DNA of 64,000 nt from Sphagnum compactum (GCA_965153455.1 OZ234494.1:18848001-18912000), one strand, 5' to 3'; positions 36,143 to 48,808 are shown, numbered from the stretch's first letter. Notes: generated by a model not told the origin, from the letters alone. Numbers and translations: made by a program.

Positions 36143-36362
36143 TACCATAGTTACCTTGGCCATTTCAACACATGTCCGTCGAATAATTAATTAATTAATT
36201 AATTTTGAAAAATTCATTTCAACAAATGAAATATTCTTTAAATATTCACTATTTCCCTTCAAAGCAATTTTTGACTTGGAAGAATTTTTTTTTTTTTTGG
36301 AAAATCTCAACATTTATGAAAATAATATAATTAGTGTCAAATTGGCCAAGGTACTAGGGTAT
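36143..36362 (-). mobile_element. Short inverted-repeat element, GTACCTTGGCCA family, copy B
   Basis: The left edge CTACCATAGTTACCTTGGCC and the reverse-complemented right edge ATACCCTAGTACCTTGGCC form terminal inverted repeats. Read in reverse, the whole 220 bp aligns with the copy at 43,924-44,265, including GACACTAATTAT, the AATTAATTAATTATTCGAC block and GACATGTGTTGAAATGG. No clear target duplication is visible. It has no coding capacity and is likely a MITE. Confidence 0.7.
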
Positions 36363-38838
36363 TTCCATCCTCAATGTCCAACCTGTTTCTAGTGTTAGGT
36401 GTTTAGATCCAAGTGTGTGCATGGTCCTCGCCTACCTAGAGGCATGGCCCCATAAAACTAAAGTTGATTAAAGAATTGTTTGATGCTGAGGTAGATGGTT
36501 AGATGGTTCATGGGTATTTGGTACTACACTGAAAAAGGTATTGACAAATCCAGTCTAGTCTCTTTGTTGGCCTTGCCTACCAAGGCAAGGATATTGTTTG
36601 TGTTTAGACTCGTTATAGAGTATAGTAGCTTTAGAGATTTTGGCCCCTACGTAATAGGTCTATTTTTATATGAGGATTTTTGAAAGATGATATATTTTGG
36701 CTTGTGTTGAAACTTGAGATTAGTTATTATAGAGTTTATAATATGATCTTGAAGGATTTTGGTTTCTTTTAGAGGAATTTTTTTGAAGATGATAGTTTTG
36801 CATGGTGAAATAATATTTGAGTTTCCATAATTCTTCTTTTGCATTAAGATACTTTTTAATGTAAATGGCAAGGCCACCAGTGTGACAAACCCCTTGTTCA
36901 CTTGGGAAGAAGCTAGCCTAATGATGCCAAAGATGTTTAACATAATGAAAACTGATTTAATGAAAATTAATGAAATAGTTTAACTAATGATGTAAAAGTA
37001 ACCCAAAGATATTGAGAAATTGGGTAGTCCTTTTTTTTTAAAATTTTTTATTTTTTAGCAAAATCAAATAATTCACCCCTACATTGGGTCCTTCACCTTC
37101 TCAAGTGTGACCTTTTGGTGACGATATTTCACCCAGGAGATGTTAAATTTGGATTCAAAGACCCTTGAGTGATATTTATCATGGTTAGAAGCAACTGAAA
37201 TGTTTTTTGGGATTTTTACCATGGTAACAGGTTCACTACCATGTGTGAACTGGCATTCATGTTGCAACTGTGATAAAAATCCCCAAAATCCATTTAAATA
37301 ATTTTTAAAAAAGTACAAATATTTGATGTTTAGGTCGCCTTTACATTATGGTGAGAGCTCATGAACATGGAAATTTTGAGAGCTTTCAAAACTCATCCAA
37401 AGGTCATTCCGTGACAATTTTCAATAATCATTTAGATGTGGGCTTGAGCTCTTGAGAGTAATGTAAAGTGAAAAATAGACTTTGTTGAGATACCTTAACA
37501 TTAGAATGGAACCAAAATGGGTTATACTTTTTGTATTTCACATAAATATTCTCAATTAATTTGAAAATCTAGGTAACTTTCTTTTACTACTAGTTTAGGG
37601 TTTATATTTTCTTATTCATCACTTTCCTTCTTTTCTTTTGTGTTTTGTGCATTCTTCACTTTCTTTATCTCAAGGAGGGTCACCATGGATGATGTTCAAA
37701 CAAAACAAACGTGTATCACATGCTACATTTAGCTTCTTGTGTGAGAAATTGGGTCTATGTTAACAGAGGAGAAATACAAATATGAGAGAGAAAACATTTT
37801 TGTTGAAAGTAAAGTTGCCATGTCATTGCAAAGACTTGGGACTGGTCTAAATACATTATGTAATGTTGGAGAAATATATGAGATGGCTGAATCTTCAATT
37901 TCAATCATTGCGTGAGAATTAACTTTCACTTGAAAATCAACTAAACAAACATTGCAACAATCATGACTTTTCAAGCACTATTGTAAAGCGACACGTTCAA
38001 CTAAAGTAGGGTCTCTAAGTTCAAATCTACCATTTTTTGGGCTTAATATGGTCACTAAGAGGCCTCACTCTCAAAGAGGTGAAGGTACCAACATGGGTGC
38101 TGGTTCACTCTGGCCCAGGTTCACCTTGGTTGTCTCTTAAAAGTTTAGCACAACCCATATAATGTGTTGATTATTTCCCCATCCTTGAATATAAACATGA
38201 AAAGTTGGACAATATAAAGTGAGATTATTTAAATGCTAGCACTTGGACCAATAAGAAAATAATGATTTTTCTTTCGGAGATCCTTGTGAAGATCAATGGT
38301 ATCATGTGCATATTTACAAGTCCAAACTCATTTTCTCCTTACATGAATCCAAAATACTTTATACATGCCATTATACTACTTCTTGGAGGAGATAGATAGC
38401 TCTTAAATGTGAGCAAATACTCCTGCCAAGTTCTTTGTGATTGGATTAATTTTTGGGGTGCTTTGATGGTGTTTATGATTGGCTGGGTTTCATCACCATC
38501 ATCATCTTGTGAACATTAAAGTTCTTAAGATGTTGCCACAAAGGAGATGCTCAATAAAAGTAAACAACTGCCCAACACTGGTTTACACTCTCTCCCATTC
38601 GTTCATGCTTTCCACCATGGCCTGCAAAAGCAAGATCAAGGACCATAAATGAGTGGAGCCAACCCATCCGAGCCAGCTACATGATGAGTGAGTAGTAGGG
38701 GTCACCAGATACAAGTACTCTTTGTACTTGGCATTCTTACATTTCAATTTACTTACATTCTTATTTGCTTCCTGTGGTAGTAGCTGAGAGGATACTGTAG
38801 GAACAAAGTAGAATGATCTAAGTACACCAGGTACACAG
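36363..38838. other. Intergenic, no gene seen
   Basis: Short open frames only, with no domains or splice structure. Confidence 0.5.
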
Positions 38839-38894
38839 CCCAATGGCCATTCTGTTATGTTCTACTCCCAATGGTCTTTCTGTTATGTACTACC
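38839..38894. repeat. Tandem duplication, 28-bp unit
   Basis: CCCAATGG.C.TTCTGTTATGT, followed by TCTACT or ACTACC, occurs at 38,839 and again at 38,867. Confidence 0.75.
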
Positions 38895-39183
38895 TCCTCG
38901 CTCAACAGGAGGCGGCCTGGGCTACAGTAGTAATGTCATAATAAAAGCCCATTTCCATTAGTCTAGTCAGAAATCTCTCCAGTGCAGTTCCAGTTCAGAG
39001 CCCTGTTCTGAACTCCAACACATGCTGCAATCTCCAGCTGCTGCAGCCGCATGTTGCTTTTCAGGTTCCCAGTTCGATGAACTGAGTTGAAGCTCGTTGC
39101 ATGCACTAGTGCTAATTAGTGCCAGTTTGCAGCAGACTAAGCTAGTATGTAGTAGAAGAAGAGATTCATCAACCTTGCACCTA
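38895..39183. other. Less AT-rich segment, no gene seen
   Basis: It contains short palindromes (GTTCAGA...TCTGAAC near 38,993-39,015 and CAGTTCgatGAACTG near 39,069-39,083). It might be a regulatory or transcribed fragment. No coding frame is present. Confidence 0.3.
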
Positions 39184-39526
39184 AGGGCGACTATAGATGA
39201 GAGTCCAAGGTCCAGGGACCAATGAATTCAAGCAATCTTATTGATCGAAAGCTTTAAATCGGTCCCAAGGCCTTTAGGTCTTTAGACGACGGTCCAAGAC
39301 CAAAAAGTGGCAAATTGAGGCTAAACCTACATGGCACCTTTTTTGGAGGGAAAATCAGTTGGTTTGGAGCAAAAAAACAGTGCTAAAAGGAGAGCTCCTT
39401 ATTTGGAGAACCAAGAATCAGGCTAGGTATCGCGGTAGAGTCCAACTCAAGGATTCAATTTGCTTCAAATCAGTCCAAATTGGTTCCTAGGAAATTGGAC
39501 CCTGGACCCTCGTCTAAAGTGGGCTT
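39184..39526. mobile_element. Inverted-repeat element, about 345 bp (MITE candidate)
   Basis: Left end GGGCGACTATAGATGAG, AGTCCAAGGTCCA, GGACCAAT. Reverse-complemented right end GCCCACTTTAGACGAG, GGTCCAGGGTCCA, GGAACCAAT. The arms match imperfectly over about 40 bp. No exact target duplication is seen. The outer GCCCACTTTA resembles the termini of the foldback at 41,579-41,950. Confidence 0.5.
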
Positions 39527-41578
39527 TAGTACTCTAAAGTTTTGTATTACCCATTACCAATCCTTAAAGGACTCAAGAATATTCTCTTCCGGCTAATCAT
39601 CAATCTTTTTTTTCTTTTGCCATTTCCAGTTTTCTGATGTAGCAAGGTTAGTGAATAGGTAGGGTAGGGTGTTCTTAGGAAGGGCTATTAGTCCAGGCCA
39701 AAAATAGTGGCACCCAATATTAGGAATAGAATTTTCATGCAACCAATGAGAAGTCTCTCGTCGTGTAGTGAAGGGTCCTTCCTTCCCTTGTTTTCTTGTG
39801 GGTGGGCACTGGGGGGAGAAGGGGGTTTTTTTTCCAAGTTGTGTTTGGTGTGGAGAGTGGAGTGTTCACTTTCCACTTGGACAGTGGAGTTTCCATGCAA
39901 GAATTTTTGGGGGGGGTGTTGGGGTCTGGGGTGTGTGAAAGCAAAGAGTTCCCAAGTTTCTGACATGTTTCCCAAAGACTTCCCAATAACACCTCACTTT
40001 GGCAAATGTTGTCCTCTTTCACCTATGTAGGTGGGCCAAAGGGAAGGAATTCTATACTTCAAAATAGAACCTTCTATTTTGGGGAGCCTCCATAGTTTCA
40101 TTTTTTCTGAATGATGGGCTGATCAAATTGGCTCATTGCACCAAAAAAAAAAAAAAAAAAAAAAAACAAAACAAAACTTGGGAGGCACCTCATCTAATCA
40201 ATGCAAATCACACTAGGATACAATTATAGGCACCCAGATATGGCAAAGAACACATAATTCTTGTAGCCAATGAGGTGAAGATTTTTTTCTTTTGGGGGAG
40301 GGTAGGTAGGTGTGTTGGATTTTGTGTTCCCAATGTGTTCTCATGAAAGTTCTCATGAACTTTTCAACATGTTCTCGAAGTTCCCAATATGTTCCTCAAC
40401 ATGCTCCCAATAGCTCCTCACATTATCCCATAATCCTTTGCCCGAAGTTTTACTCTTTTATAATGAAACAGCAGCCCAAAGGAGGGGATTACAACATATC
40501 TATTTTGGGGCTGTCCAAAGGCTTGATTTTTCTTTCCTTTTGTGATGCGCCAATCAAACTTGCCCATCACAGAAGAAAAAAAATTGAGCTTTAGGGGTCC
40601 TCACACCTCATTAATATGAGACACAAATACACTACCATTCCTTTCAAATTTATGAAGTTGCAATTTTGCAAGAACAAAAAAATCGCTGAGATTCATTCAT
40701 CATCATCGATGGATGCTTGTGAGAGGCAAGACTGTTATGAGATTGTTAAACACCTTGATGTGAATCCTTTTTGAGGAACGTGCTGAGGAGAGAGGTTTAG
40801 AAACTTGGCAGCTTTAATTTCTACTTTCTCTCTCTCTCTCTCTCTCACTCCTTGGGTTGATAAATGCTGGCTGCAATTGTGAGGAATGGGGATGCTAGTT
40901 TATTTTGAATTAGTCGAAAATGGTGCTGGTGCTGTGGGTATATGTGCAAAGGTAGAGAGAAGAAGATGGTGGCTGGTTTGGGTATACGTGCAAAGCTCAG
41001 CTCTCGTCGGGTGGTTGTGATTGTGGGAAGAAGAAGAAGAAGAAGAAAGAATGTGAAGTTATATACAATCCAATGTGCATCTTGTTTTGTCCAGACTCGC
41101 TGTTGTTGGCAGCTGATTTAGTTGCAGTGCCCAGTTGCTGCGAATTCCGAGCAATAATAATACCACAATGAGAATGGAAGGCTCTGAATACCTGATGAGA
41201 GGGAATGGAAGGCTCTGGATACTATGGGTACACATGATTTGGGTGGGCACTGGCATCATTACACTTGATAGTGTTACACTTGATAGTGCGGGTTTGTTTT
41301 TCATGTTGGGCATTGTAATGCAAATGCGTCGAACTGGCAACAAATTCATTCGGTGTTTGAAGGGCAGAAAGTTTTGAACCCTTTTTTCATGACCCTTTTG
41401 TTTGTTCTGCCCACAGCTAAGAGACTTTGCACCCGGTGTAGCATTTGGGATGTAAATTTGGCTCCAATTGAGAACCACACTTTGGCGTATATAACTTCAC
41501 ATATGTGTACAATTTGGGATACAATTTTGGGTTGAATTTGGAAGAAGCCAAATGTGTGGGTGACAACTAGAAACTTTA
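39527..41578. other. Intergenic, no gene seen; A24 at 40143-40166 and (CT)n at 40827-40846
   Basis: A frame of 139 codons at 41,059-41,478 (minus) lacks domains. Simple-sequence tracts include the A run, the CT run and AAG triplets near 41,030-41,048. Confidence 0.45.
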
Positions 41579-41950
41579 GGCCCGCTTTACACTAGGAGTC
41601 AGGGCCAATGTTCAACCCAAATCCAGCATTTCTATTGGTGCAAAAGTTGAAATCAGCTCCAAGGGCTTTACACAGGAGTCAAGGCTTCAATCTGCCCCCA
41701 AGTTACTAATAAATGCTGAACATTATGGCCTTGTATTATTGGCCTCAAGGCTTAAAAGGATAACATCAAATTTGGGAGGCCAATTTGCAACCCTTGGGGC
41801 CAATGTTCCAGCATTTATTAGTAACTTGGGGCCAAATAACAAGCCAAAAATGCTCAAAGTTGGCCCCCAAGGGTTGCAAATTGGCTTCCCAAATTTGATG
41901 TTATCCTTTTAAGCCTTGAGGCCAATACAAGGCCTAGTGTAAAGTGGGCC
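41579..41950. mobile_element. Foldback element with long near-perfect arms, 372 bp
   Basis: The termini GGCCCGCTTTACACTAGG and (reverse complement) GGCCCACTTTACACTAGG match 17 of 18. Inside, about 75 bp from GGCCTTGTATTATTGGCC (41,727) to CCCTTGGGGCCAA (41,804) is repeated as a near-exact reverse complement ending at 41,934. A second inverted pair, built on AAGTTACTAATAAATGCTG and CAGCATTTATTAGTAACTT, is interleaved with it. TTA and TAA flank the element but are not identical direct repeats. It would form a very stable hairpin if transcribed. It is best described as a MITE related to PIF/Tourist by its terminus; that assignment is tentative. Confidence 0.8.
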
Positions 41951-43604
41951 TAATAATGTTCACAACTTCAAAGACACATGGTAAATGAGGCTAGTTCAAT
42001 GCCGAGCCTTCTGTATTCACACGAAAAAGGATGAAACATAAATTGTACATGAGGAATGAAATTATTACCAAATTCAAAACAAACAATTTTAAATTTAAAA
42101 AAAAAAAGTTTTATGAATTTTCAAAGTGTTCATGGGTTGCAGGCATGGTAAAGTAGATTTTTTAAAAAATCCATTCAAAATTTAATTTAAAAATGAAATA
42201 AATATTGATATAAATATTTAAAAGTAGATTATAAACATTTGTAAGTAAAAATATGAAACAATAAATTCATCCATTTAGTTTATTGTATGTTGAATATTAA
42301 AATTTATTTTTTAGTATGATAAAAGTAAATTAAAAATACATTTAAAATTGATCAATCAATATGATGTTCAATGTTTTTCACTAAAAATTTAATATGTTAT
42401 GATTGTAATATGCATAATTTGTTAATACATAAATATCTTGTAAATTTTTATCAACTTAAAAATAAAAATAAAAAAATATTTTATCTATTTGCAACTTGTT
42501 TTGTAAGATAAAAAATCTTGTCCAAGTAGATGCATTTTTTATAAAAAAATTAAAATTTATTTCGTAGATTTGGTTTTTAATATAATAATAATAAATTGAA
42601 ATATAATTTTCATACTAATTATTGAATATATATATATTTTAACTTTCAAATGTTATATTATGTATTTTATTTAATTTTGAACTTTCGAAAAATCCAAAAT
42701 AAACAAATGATCATTTGGAACTTGAAAATTTGGAAACTAAACTTTGATCTAGGAGTCATCATATGATGCAACAATAAATATTAAATTATTTTTTTGCCTC
42801 ATTAGATAATCTAACAAATATACAGTTTTAATGTTTTGCCTCAACTTCAATAATTTTAAAAATCCTAACCATCAAGTTAAAAAAATCAATAAAAATTGAC
42901 AATTTAATTTAGAATTAACTAAATACATATTTTATCATATTAGTGTACTAAGATATAAAAGGTATTGAATAGTCTTGTGTGTAGGTAAGTGTGAAGATTT
43001 TTAAATTTTTTACTGATCAATGAAGTTGCTGGATTTGGTGGTTTAAATATTTTGCTTAGTTATGTTGAATCAGCTAGCAATTCAATTAAATTCTTATAGG
43101 GTTTGGTAAGTTTGTAAGAATTGCAAAGAAGAAATGGAAATGGTAGAAAGGGATCATTATTTTCAATGTTTAGTATATAAAATTGTATCTAAACTTGAAG
43201 GGTTTTTTTCCCAAGTCAATGGGATTGTTGGATCCGTTTTCTTAGTTATCTTGAATAAACTACCAGTTTCATTGCATTTTTGCACATTACTTGTGCACCT
43301 TGTTTTTGAAAAGTCACTTTTGTTGTGGGTATGCCATTTTATGATTTGGGCACAAATCTTCACCTTATTTGTCTTAGGTGAACCCTAAACCCAAATTGGT
43401 TCACATATTTGAGTGACACCCCTCGGTGCCTATATTGAGCCTGGACAATGGTAAATTTGGACTTTAAGACCTTGATTTGAAATGAGCTATTTGTATTGTT
43501 TACAAGCAAAGGAAAAAAGATAGGCGAGAGGGGGGGTGGGAAGATGGAAGACGGGTTCTTAATTGTTACTATGACATTATTGTGGGTGCCACTCAACCCA
43601 ATCA
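41951..43604. other. Extremely AT-rich block, no gene seen
   Basis: 42,050-42,960 is almost purely A/T with many A and T runs, the most AT-rich stretch of the window. The remainder has only short open frames (43,134-43,388 +, 43,360-43,596 -) without recognised features. Confidence 0.6.
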
Positions 43605-43841
43605 GTTTCTCTTTGGAAGAGCATAATTTTTTTTTTGGTAATTTTTACCTTCCCCTTATTGCCCTTCAAATAACATGTGACGGGTGTTGGTGGGTGTTTG
43701 AAATCAACCTAAGTTTGAGCTGCTTGTTCTCGATGTCTCTTGGTGATAGTAAAAGTGGGTGTCAAGATAGCAAAGAGATCCAAATGGGTTGTTAGTGATT
43801 GACCCTCAATCAATGAGTTTCTCTTTGGAAGAGCATAATTT
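43605..43841. repeat. 25-bp exact direct repeat flanking 187 bp
   Basis: GTTTCTCTTTGGAAGAGCAT plus AATTT occurs at 43,605-43,629 and 43,817-43,841. The second copy runs straight into a fragment of the GTACCTTGGCCA family (TTTGGCAGACATGTGCTGAA, 43,852-43,871). Confidence 0.8.
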
Positions 43842-43923
43842 AATTATTTATTTGGCAGACATGTGCTGAAGCTGCCCCTGTACTATGTGGTATTAAGGCT
43901 AGCTGATCTGAGCAGTATGTTGT

Positions 43924-44265
43924 ATACCCTAGTACCTTGGCCAATGTGACACTAATTATGTTATTTTTAGAAATGTTGAAAATTTCAAAAATATTTTTTC
44001 CAAATCAAAAAAAATATTGTGAAAGATAATAGTGAATATTTAGTAATATTTCATTTTGTGAAACGACTTTTTCAAAATTAATTAATTATTCGACAGACTG
44101 TTTACTGTTTACAATTTTACGTCCGTTTGGGACCAGAGAGTCCATTAGACGAAAGGTAGATCATGGAGGGCAGATTGTCCTCTGGTACTGGCAGCATGCC
44201 ACAAACTTGGCCAGGGTGACCGTATTCGACAGACATGTGTTGAAATGGCCAAGGTACTACGGTAT
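43924..44265 (+). mobile_element. Short inverted-repeat element, GTACCTTGGCCA family, copy A with internal insertion
   Basis: ATACCCTAGTACCTTGGCCA at the left and ATACCGTAGTACCTTGGCCA (reverse complement) at the right differ at one base of 20. The body matches copy B at 36,143-36,362 in the opposite orientation. A 124-bp extra segment (44,099-44,222) is bordered by the direct repeat TATTCGACAGAC at 44,087-44,098 and 44,223-44,234. Further fragments with the ...GACATGTGCTGAA end lie at 43,852-43,890 and 63,305-63,345. Confidence 0.75.
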
Positions 44266-44311
44266 TATTGTAATGAAGCAAAACTCAGTAAATAAGAATC
44301 AAGGATAGGCA

Positions 44312-44622
44312 CCCATCCATCAAAAGTACAAGGGAAATGCGAGAACACGAGTAGACATACACAACCCAAAGAAAAAAACAAAAGCAAACAATCAACAAAT
44401 GATTTGTAATGGTTTGTTGCCATCAATTTTCATTTGGATCGACATCCTCCAAACTGATTGGATTTTCTGGGTCTCTCTTCTTCTTCTTTTTCTGTCTTTG
44501 GAGAAAAACCTGGATATAAAAATCAAAGGACATGAACCCCATCCATCAAAAGTACAAGGCAAATGAGAGCACGAGTAGAAACAACCAAAAGAAAAAAACG
44601 AAAGCAAACAATCAACAAAACA
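44312..44622. repeat. Direct repeat of about 86 bp, copies 226 bp apart
   Basis: CCATCCATCAAAAGTACAAG through AAAGCAAACAATCAACAAA occurs at 44,312-44,399 and again at 44,538-44,620 with a few differences and small indels. Confidence 0.85.
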
Positions 44623-46059
44623 AAAAAAAAAAAGGTGTTAGAAATCCGTGCAATTTTCACAGCTTGGCAATCATCAACTTGGTTGCAGAAGCTGCCAGAA
44701 AGGAGAGATAGATGTACAATAGGGGCACAATAGGACAGACATGTTGCTGGGGATCCATCATCTCAGGACTATTGAGAATGAAATGAAAGGCTCATGACTC
44801 TACTCAGCTCTATGGGGGAGGGACTGTCCTTCAAGGCAAGGCTTTTCCTTTTTAGTAGGTATGTATGTTGGACAATTCTGCAATTGCATGAACTGCCCAA
44901 GAACATGTAAGTATGGGGTTTTGGTTTGAACTTGCCAGGAGCATGACACACTCTGGGAATTAGTACTGAATAATACTCTGTTTGGGGTGGGGTGGCAGTC
45001 AAATAATTATTCTAGTTCGATGATCCGGATCAGGAATTCCATCGCCCCAATGACAATTCAAGGCTGTTATGCTTTGGTTTGCACGAATCTCTTTTCAAGT
45101 GTAGTTGATATGCAAGACTCTTCAGGCTTTTGTCGTGTGTGTGTGTGTTTTTTGGCTTGAAAAGAAGAACCAGTTTTGGTTTTTGTGAGCTTAATAACAA
45201 AAGCACTTAAGAAAAGTAGGGAGGTACACACAGAATTTGTTTAGAGTGCTGGATTGTTTATATTTCCTGCCTCGCTAGGAGATTTCTGTCGGAAATGATT
45301 TGGGAACCCTAAAAAATGCAGGTGATCACAATCATGTTTATATGGGGTGACCATGATTGCAAAGAAAGTTTGAGATGCGCAACAACTCCAAGTTGGCACT
45401 GAAATCAGGAGCTTAAGGTACCTGTGAACTTTCCTTTCATGATATATTGTTTGATGGCAGAACTGATGTGTGTGGTGTAGTAGTGATCCTCTTTGCAGGT
45501 CAATTAGGTCCACGATGTGGCTGACTTCAAGAACATCCTTCTACAGGTCGGGACTTTGTGGGATGTTTTGTATTTTCTGCTATGTTTCTCATCAACAAGG
45601 TTTTCCAATTCTAGTCAAACAATTGTGTATCCCTTTCACAACTGATTGAACATATTCTGATCTTTGTGCAGAATTTGGAAAAGTAGTAGGTGCTGGTAAT
45701 CCAAATCTGGTATGTGGTGCACTCTGATGCTGGATGTGCTTGTTGATACTATCATTATTGCCATTAGTTTTTGGGAGAGAGATGATCTTACTCTCCTTGA
45801 CACAAAAGTTTTTGATACATATTGATCACACCCATTTAGGGCATGTGCTTTGACCAACTTTTGCTCAGAGGATATGTGCTACAATGACAATTTTGAATGT
45901 AACAGTAGATTGATTGTGAAATACCAGCAGTAGATAAACCATAAGTGCAGGTGAAGTTGGTGGATTTTGATTTTTTGCGAGCTCACTTGCGGTGGAAACA
46001 AACTGGCATATGTTGATCTGATTGTCAACATGAAGAAGATTTTGAGCTGGCTGCATGAG
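44623..46059. other. Intergenic, no gene seen
   Basis: Mixed-composition DNA with only short frames. There is a GT run at 45,135-45,150. Confidence 0.4.
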
Positions 46060-46078
46060 TTTAGGGTTTAGGGTTTAG
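46060..46078 (+). repeat. Short plant telomere-type array (TTTAGGG)2.7
   Basis: TTTAGGGTTTAGGGTTTAG. As a telo-box-like motif it could be regulatory, or it may be a trace of break repair. It is too short to mean a former chromosome end. Confidence 0.8.
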
Positions 46079-48786
46079 AGTTCCTCTGTCGTGTAAGTAC
46101 TCAATATAGAAGAATTGAGGAGGCAATGGAATTTTTTTGTCTGTAGAGTGGATTGTACGTACTGGGAACTTGAGTATTGTCTGAGCTATTGTTCAACACG
46201 ACATTTTTGCAATCATTAGTTCAGGACTTAGAGTCTAATAGTTATGACATTTTTCTAGGCAGGGTGAAGGTAATTCTAGTTACAAATGCTGCACAGCAGA
46301 GTCCTCATGAAGAGTTCGCCTGTGCTTTTGCTTACTACACATGTTTGTGTAATGACAGAACAGTCTGTACTTGAGACTTTTCAATCTGAGAAGTCATGGA
46401 AAGACAAAAAAATTCTCTCAGGTCACTGACGAGACAAGCTTGCTGTAGATAGGTAATTTCCCACAACAGGTCTACCTGAAAATAATTTAAGAACAAGAAT
46501 ACCCAGGAGTTGTCATGATATGTACATACAGAGAAAACCTGATAGTCCAGATTGTACAATAGTTAACATGGATTGTATAGATCCATTTTCAAGTACAGTA
46601 GATGCTTGCTGGTTTGGACTTTGTGCTTTTGATTCTGTATTGTTATTAGTCACAATATTAGTGTTTCTTCAGCAACATCAAGTTTTTATTCTGAAACCCA
46701 TGAGTCTGTTCACATTGCATGCACACAAGCCCCATAATTGGCAAAGTTTTCAATCTTTTCCTTGCTTTTTGGTAAAGCACTTCCAGCTTTGTATTGCCAG
46801 TAACAAGAAGTGTACAACCGTCTTGAAAGTCAAAGAGATAGTAGGGTTCCAAATGGTCCCTGGGTGTGTCACCTGTTCTAATAAGCTTTATGCATTCTTG
46901 GACTCTTCTCCCTGTTCTCCTCTTGCTTGCAAGATCCCACTAGGCATCAATTGCAATTGCCCTATCCCTGCTTCTTCAACCCTGCAAAAATATCTCATGT
47001 TCATCAATTTCCCTATCTTTCAAAATTGTTTTCTATGATGTCAGCTCTAGATCCAAATTAGTTCCAATCTACTTTTCTGCAAAATTCAGTTCATTCTCAA
47101 TCTCCTTGTCTATCAACTCCAATTTTGCTACAGTCTCAAGTGCATATAATTTCGACCAGAGTCTTTTGGCTAGCTACGTGTACAGAAATCTCAGTCTGTA
47201 CAAGCCTATTTTTACTGACTATCACATCCTTAATTCTTGCTGCTGTATCTAAGCATCTGAATCAAGTTCCGACCTTTTTGTTTTTCTGCGTTGCTTGCTT
47301 GCTTGCTTGCAAGGTATTTGAAGATTTATACCACTGATCTCTTTGCTCAATCCAAGATCTGAATTCTTTAATGTCCAGTTCCTGATCTTAATGATCCCAA
47401 CTATTTTTGAGGTTGATTCCGCCAGCCGACTCTTGCTCCATCTGTCTATTGTTGTGATCGGAAGCTGTCTTTGTAAGAATCCTTACTCCGTCAGGTGCCC
47501 GCCCTATATCATCTAACCCGTAATGCAAATACGTCTAGATCTCAGATCCTGCTCCCTAAGGTGCTGCATGTTGTACTCTTATGGCTCATGTTATGGACCC
47601 CAGCCAAGCTCTGCATTGATTGATGCAATTTCCCTTTCAATGCCAGCTTCAAGATATATATCTTCAATTATGGCAGCTCTAGACTAGTGAGCTCTTCGAG
47701 TTTGCCATTTCTGATTTTGGTTTGCTATTTAGCTGGTTGCTGCTCTATTTCCATCTCATCAAACTCTCTCCTAGGATCTGCACGAGACACTCTCAATCTG
47801 TTCAACCTCATATACGTACTAGTGTGGTGATGTTACTCACAGTAGGTGTAGGTAGCTGTATTTATTGAGCTCCGGCCTCTTCTCATTTCTTCAGGGCCGC
47901 CGGCCCCAAAACTATAATTTGTCGCAGTTCCCTCCTACTTGAATTTACTAGCTCGCACTCTGTCCCACGAAGGGTCTCTTTCCATTAGGCTGTTGGGATC
48001 ACAATTACACATTCCCAGTTCCTGATCTAGTGCTGATGATCATAAGAGGTCCTTGTTTTCCCATAGAATTCAATTTCTTTGTTTTTTGTTCCTCCATATT
48101 ATATATCTCGTGACCAGATTATCTAGCCATGAGTCATGAGCATTACATGGTCTTAAGTAGCTTATATTTGTTTTCCTCTTTCATGGCCAGCCAGTCTTCA
48201 AAATGCTGCAGGCTCTTGAAACAACTTCTACAGCGTCACAAAGACAAACTGTAAGTTATATATGGCTTAAACAACAAGGATTTGTACATGCAACGCACAT
48301 GTCACAGTTCAATATGATGATCGTGGAATCATGAGCTAGCTAGTTGCAGGGTGCGTGCGCTTATTAATTTAATACTTATATGCAGTGAACTAGAACTAGA
48401 GTCTGTTGCACCCAATTTGTGCAAGTCTATTGAAGGAAACGTGATAGCCCGGAAGCTCGGAAGCTGTAGCCCAATTTTCTCATGAAGTTGCAGTCGACTA
48501 TAATAACCTCCTCCTCCTCATCCACATCCTCCTCATCACTCTCTTCTCTCTACGAATGGGAATTATTAGAAACCTCAACAACAACAGTTTCCTGCATCTA
48601 GGGCAACACCATGTTAAATTCCACTCTCTCATAATTCTCTTCCAGGTAGCAATAGAGGGAAATTATGTGAACTTGCCGAACGTCGGACTTGATAATATTA
48701 GTGTAAGATCTCGTCTTCTTTTGTTGCCAGGAGATCAGAACTCTTCCATTTTTATTTTCTTTCTCTTCCTTTTTTTTTTTTCATTT
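46079..48786. other. Intergenic, no gene identified; (TTGC)5 at 47291-47310
   Basis: The 172-codon frame at 46,520-47,038 has no domain and irregular composition. The region is less AT-rich than average and could be transcribed non-coding DNA. I searched it by eye for well-known plant microRNAs and found none. Confidence 0.35.
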
Positions 48787-48808
48787 GGGGGGGGGGGGGG
48801 CGGGGGGG
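48787..48808. repeat. G-tract (G14, C, G7)
   Basis: An almost pure G run follows a T run. It may be a sequencing or assembly weak spot and could form a G-quadruplex. A C-rich block of similar kind is at 49,710-49,745, and C17 is at 63,190-63,206. Confidence 0.85.

Noticed and set aside
40143-40166. A24 run as the poly(A) tail of a retrocopy
   Set aside because: There is no coding or SINE-like body upstream and no flanking duplication was found.
41579-41950. Calling this foldback a microRNA precursor
   Set aside because: The arms are long and nearly perfect with interleaved repeats and transposon-like ends. A MITE is the simpler explanation without small RNA data.
44683-44700. miR167-like string (AGAAGCTGCCAGAAAGG)
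   Set aside because: It diverges from miR167 after the first 10-11 bases and has no complementary arm nearby.
46520-47038. 172-codon open frame
   Set aside because: It has no domain, no coding-type composition and no splice context, and is overlapped by a minus-strand frame. It is probably chance.
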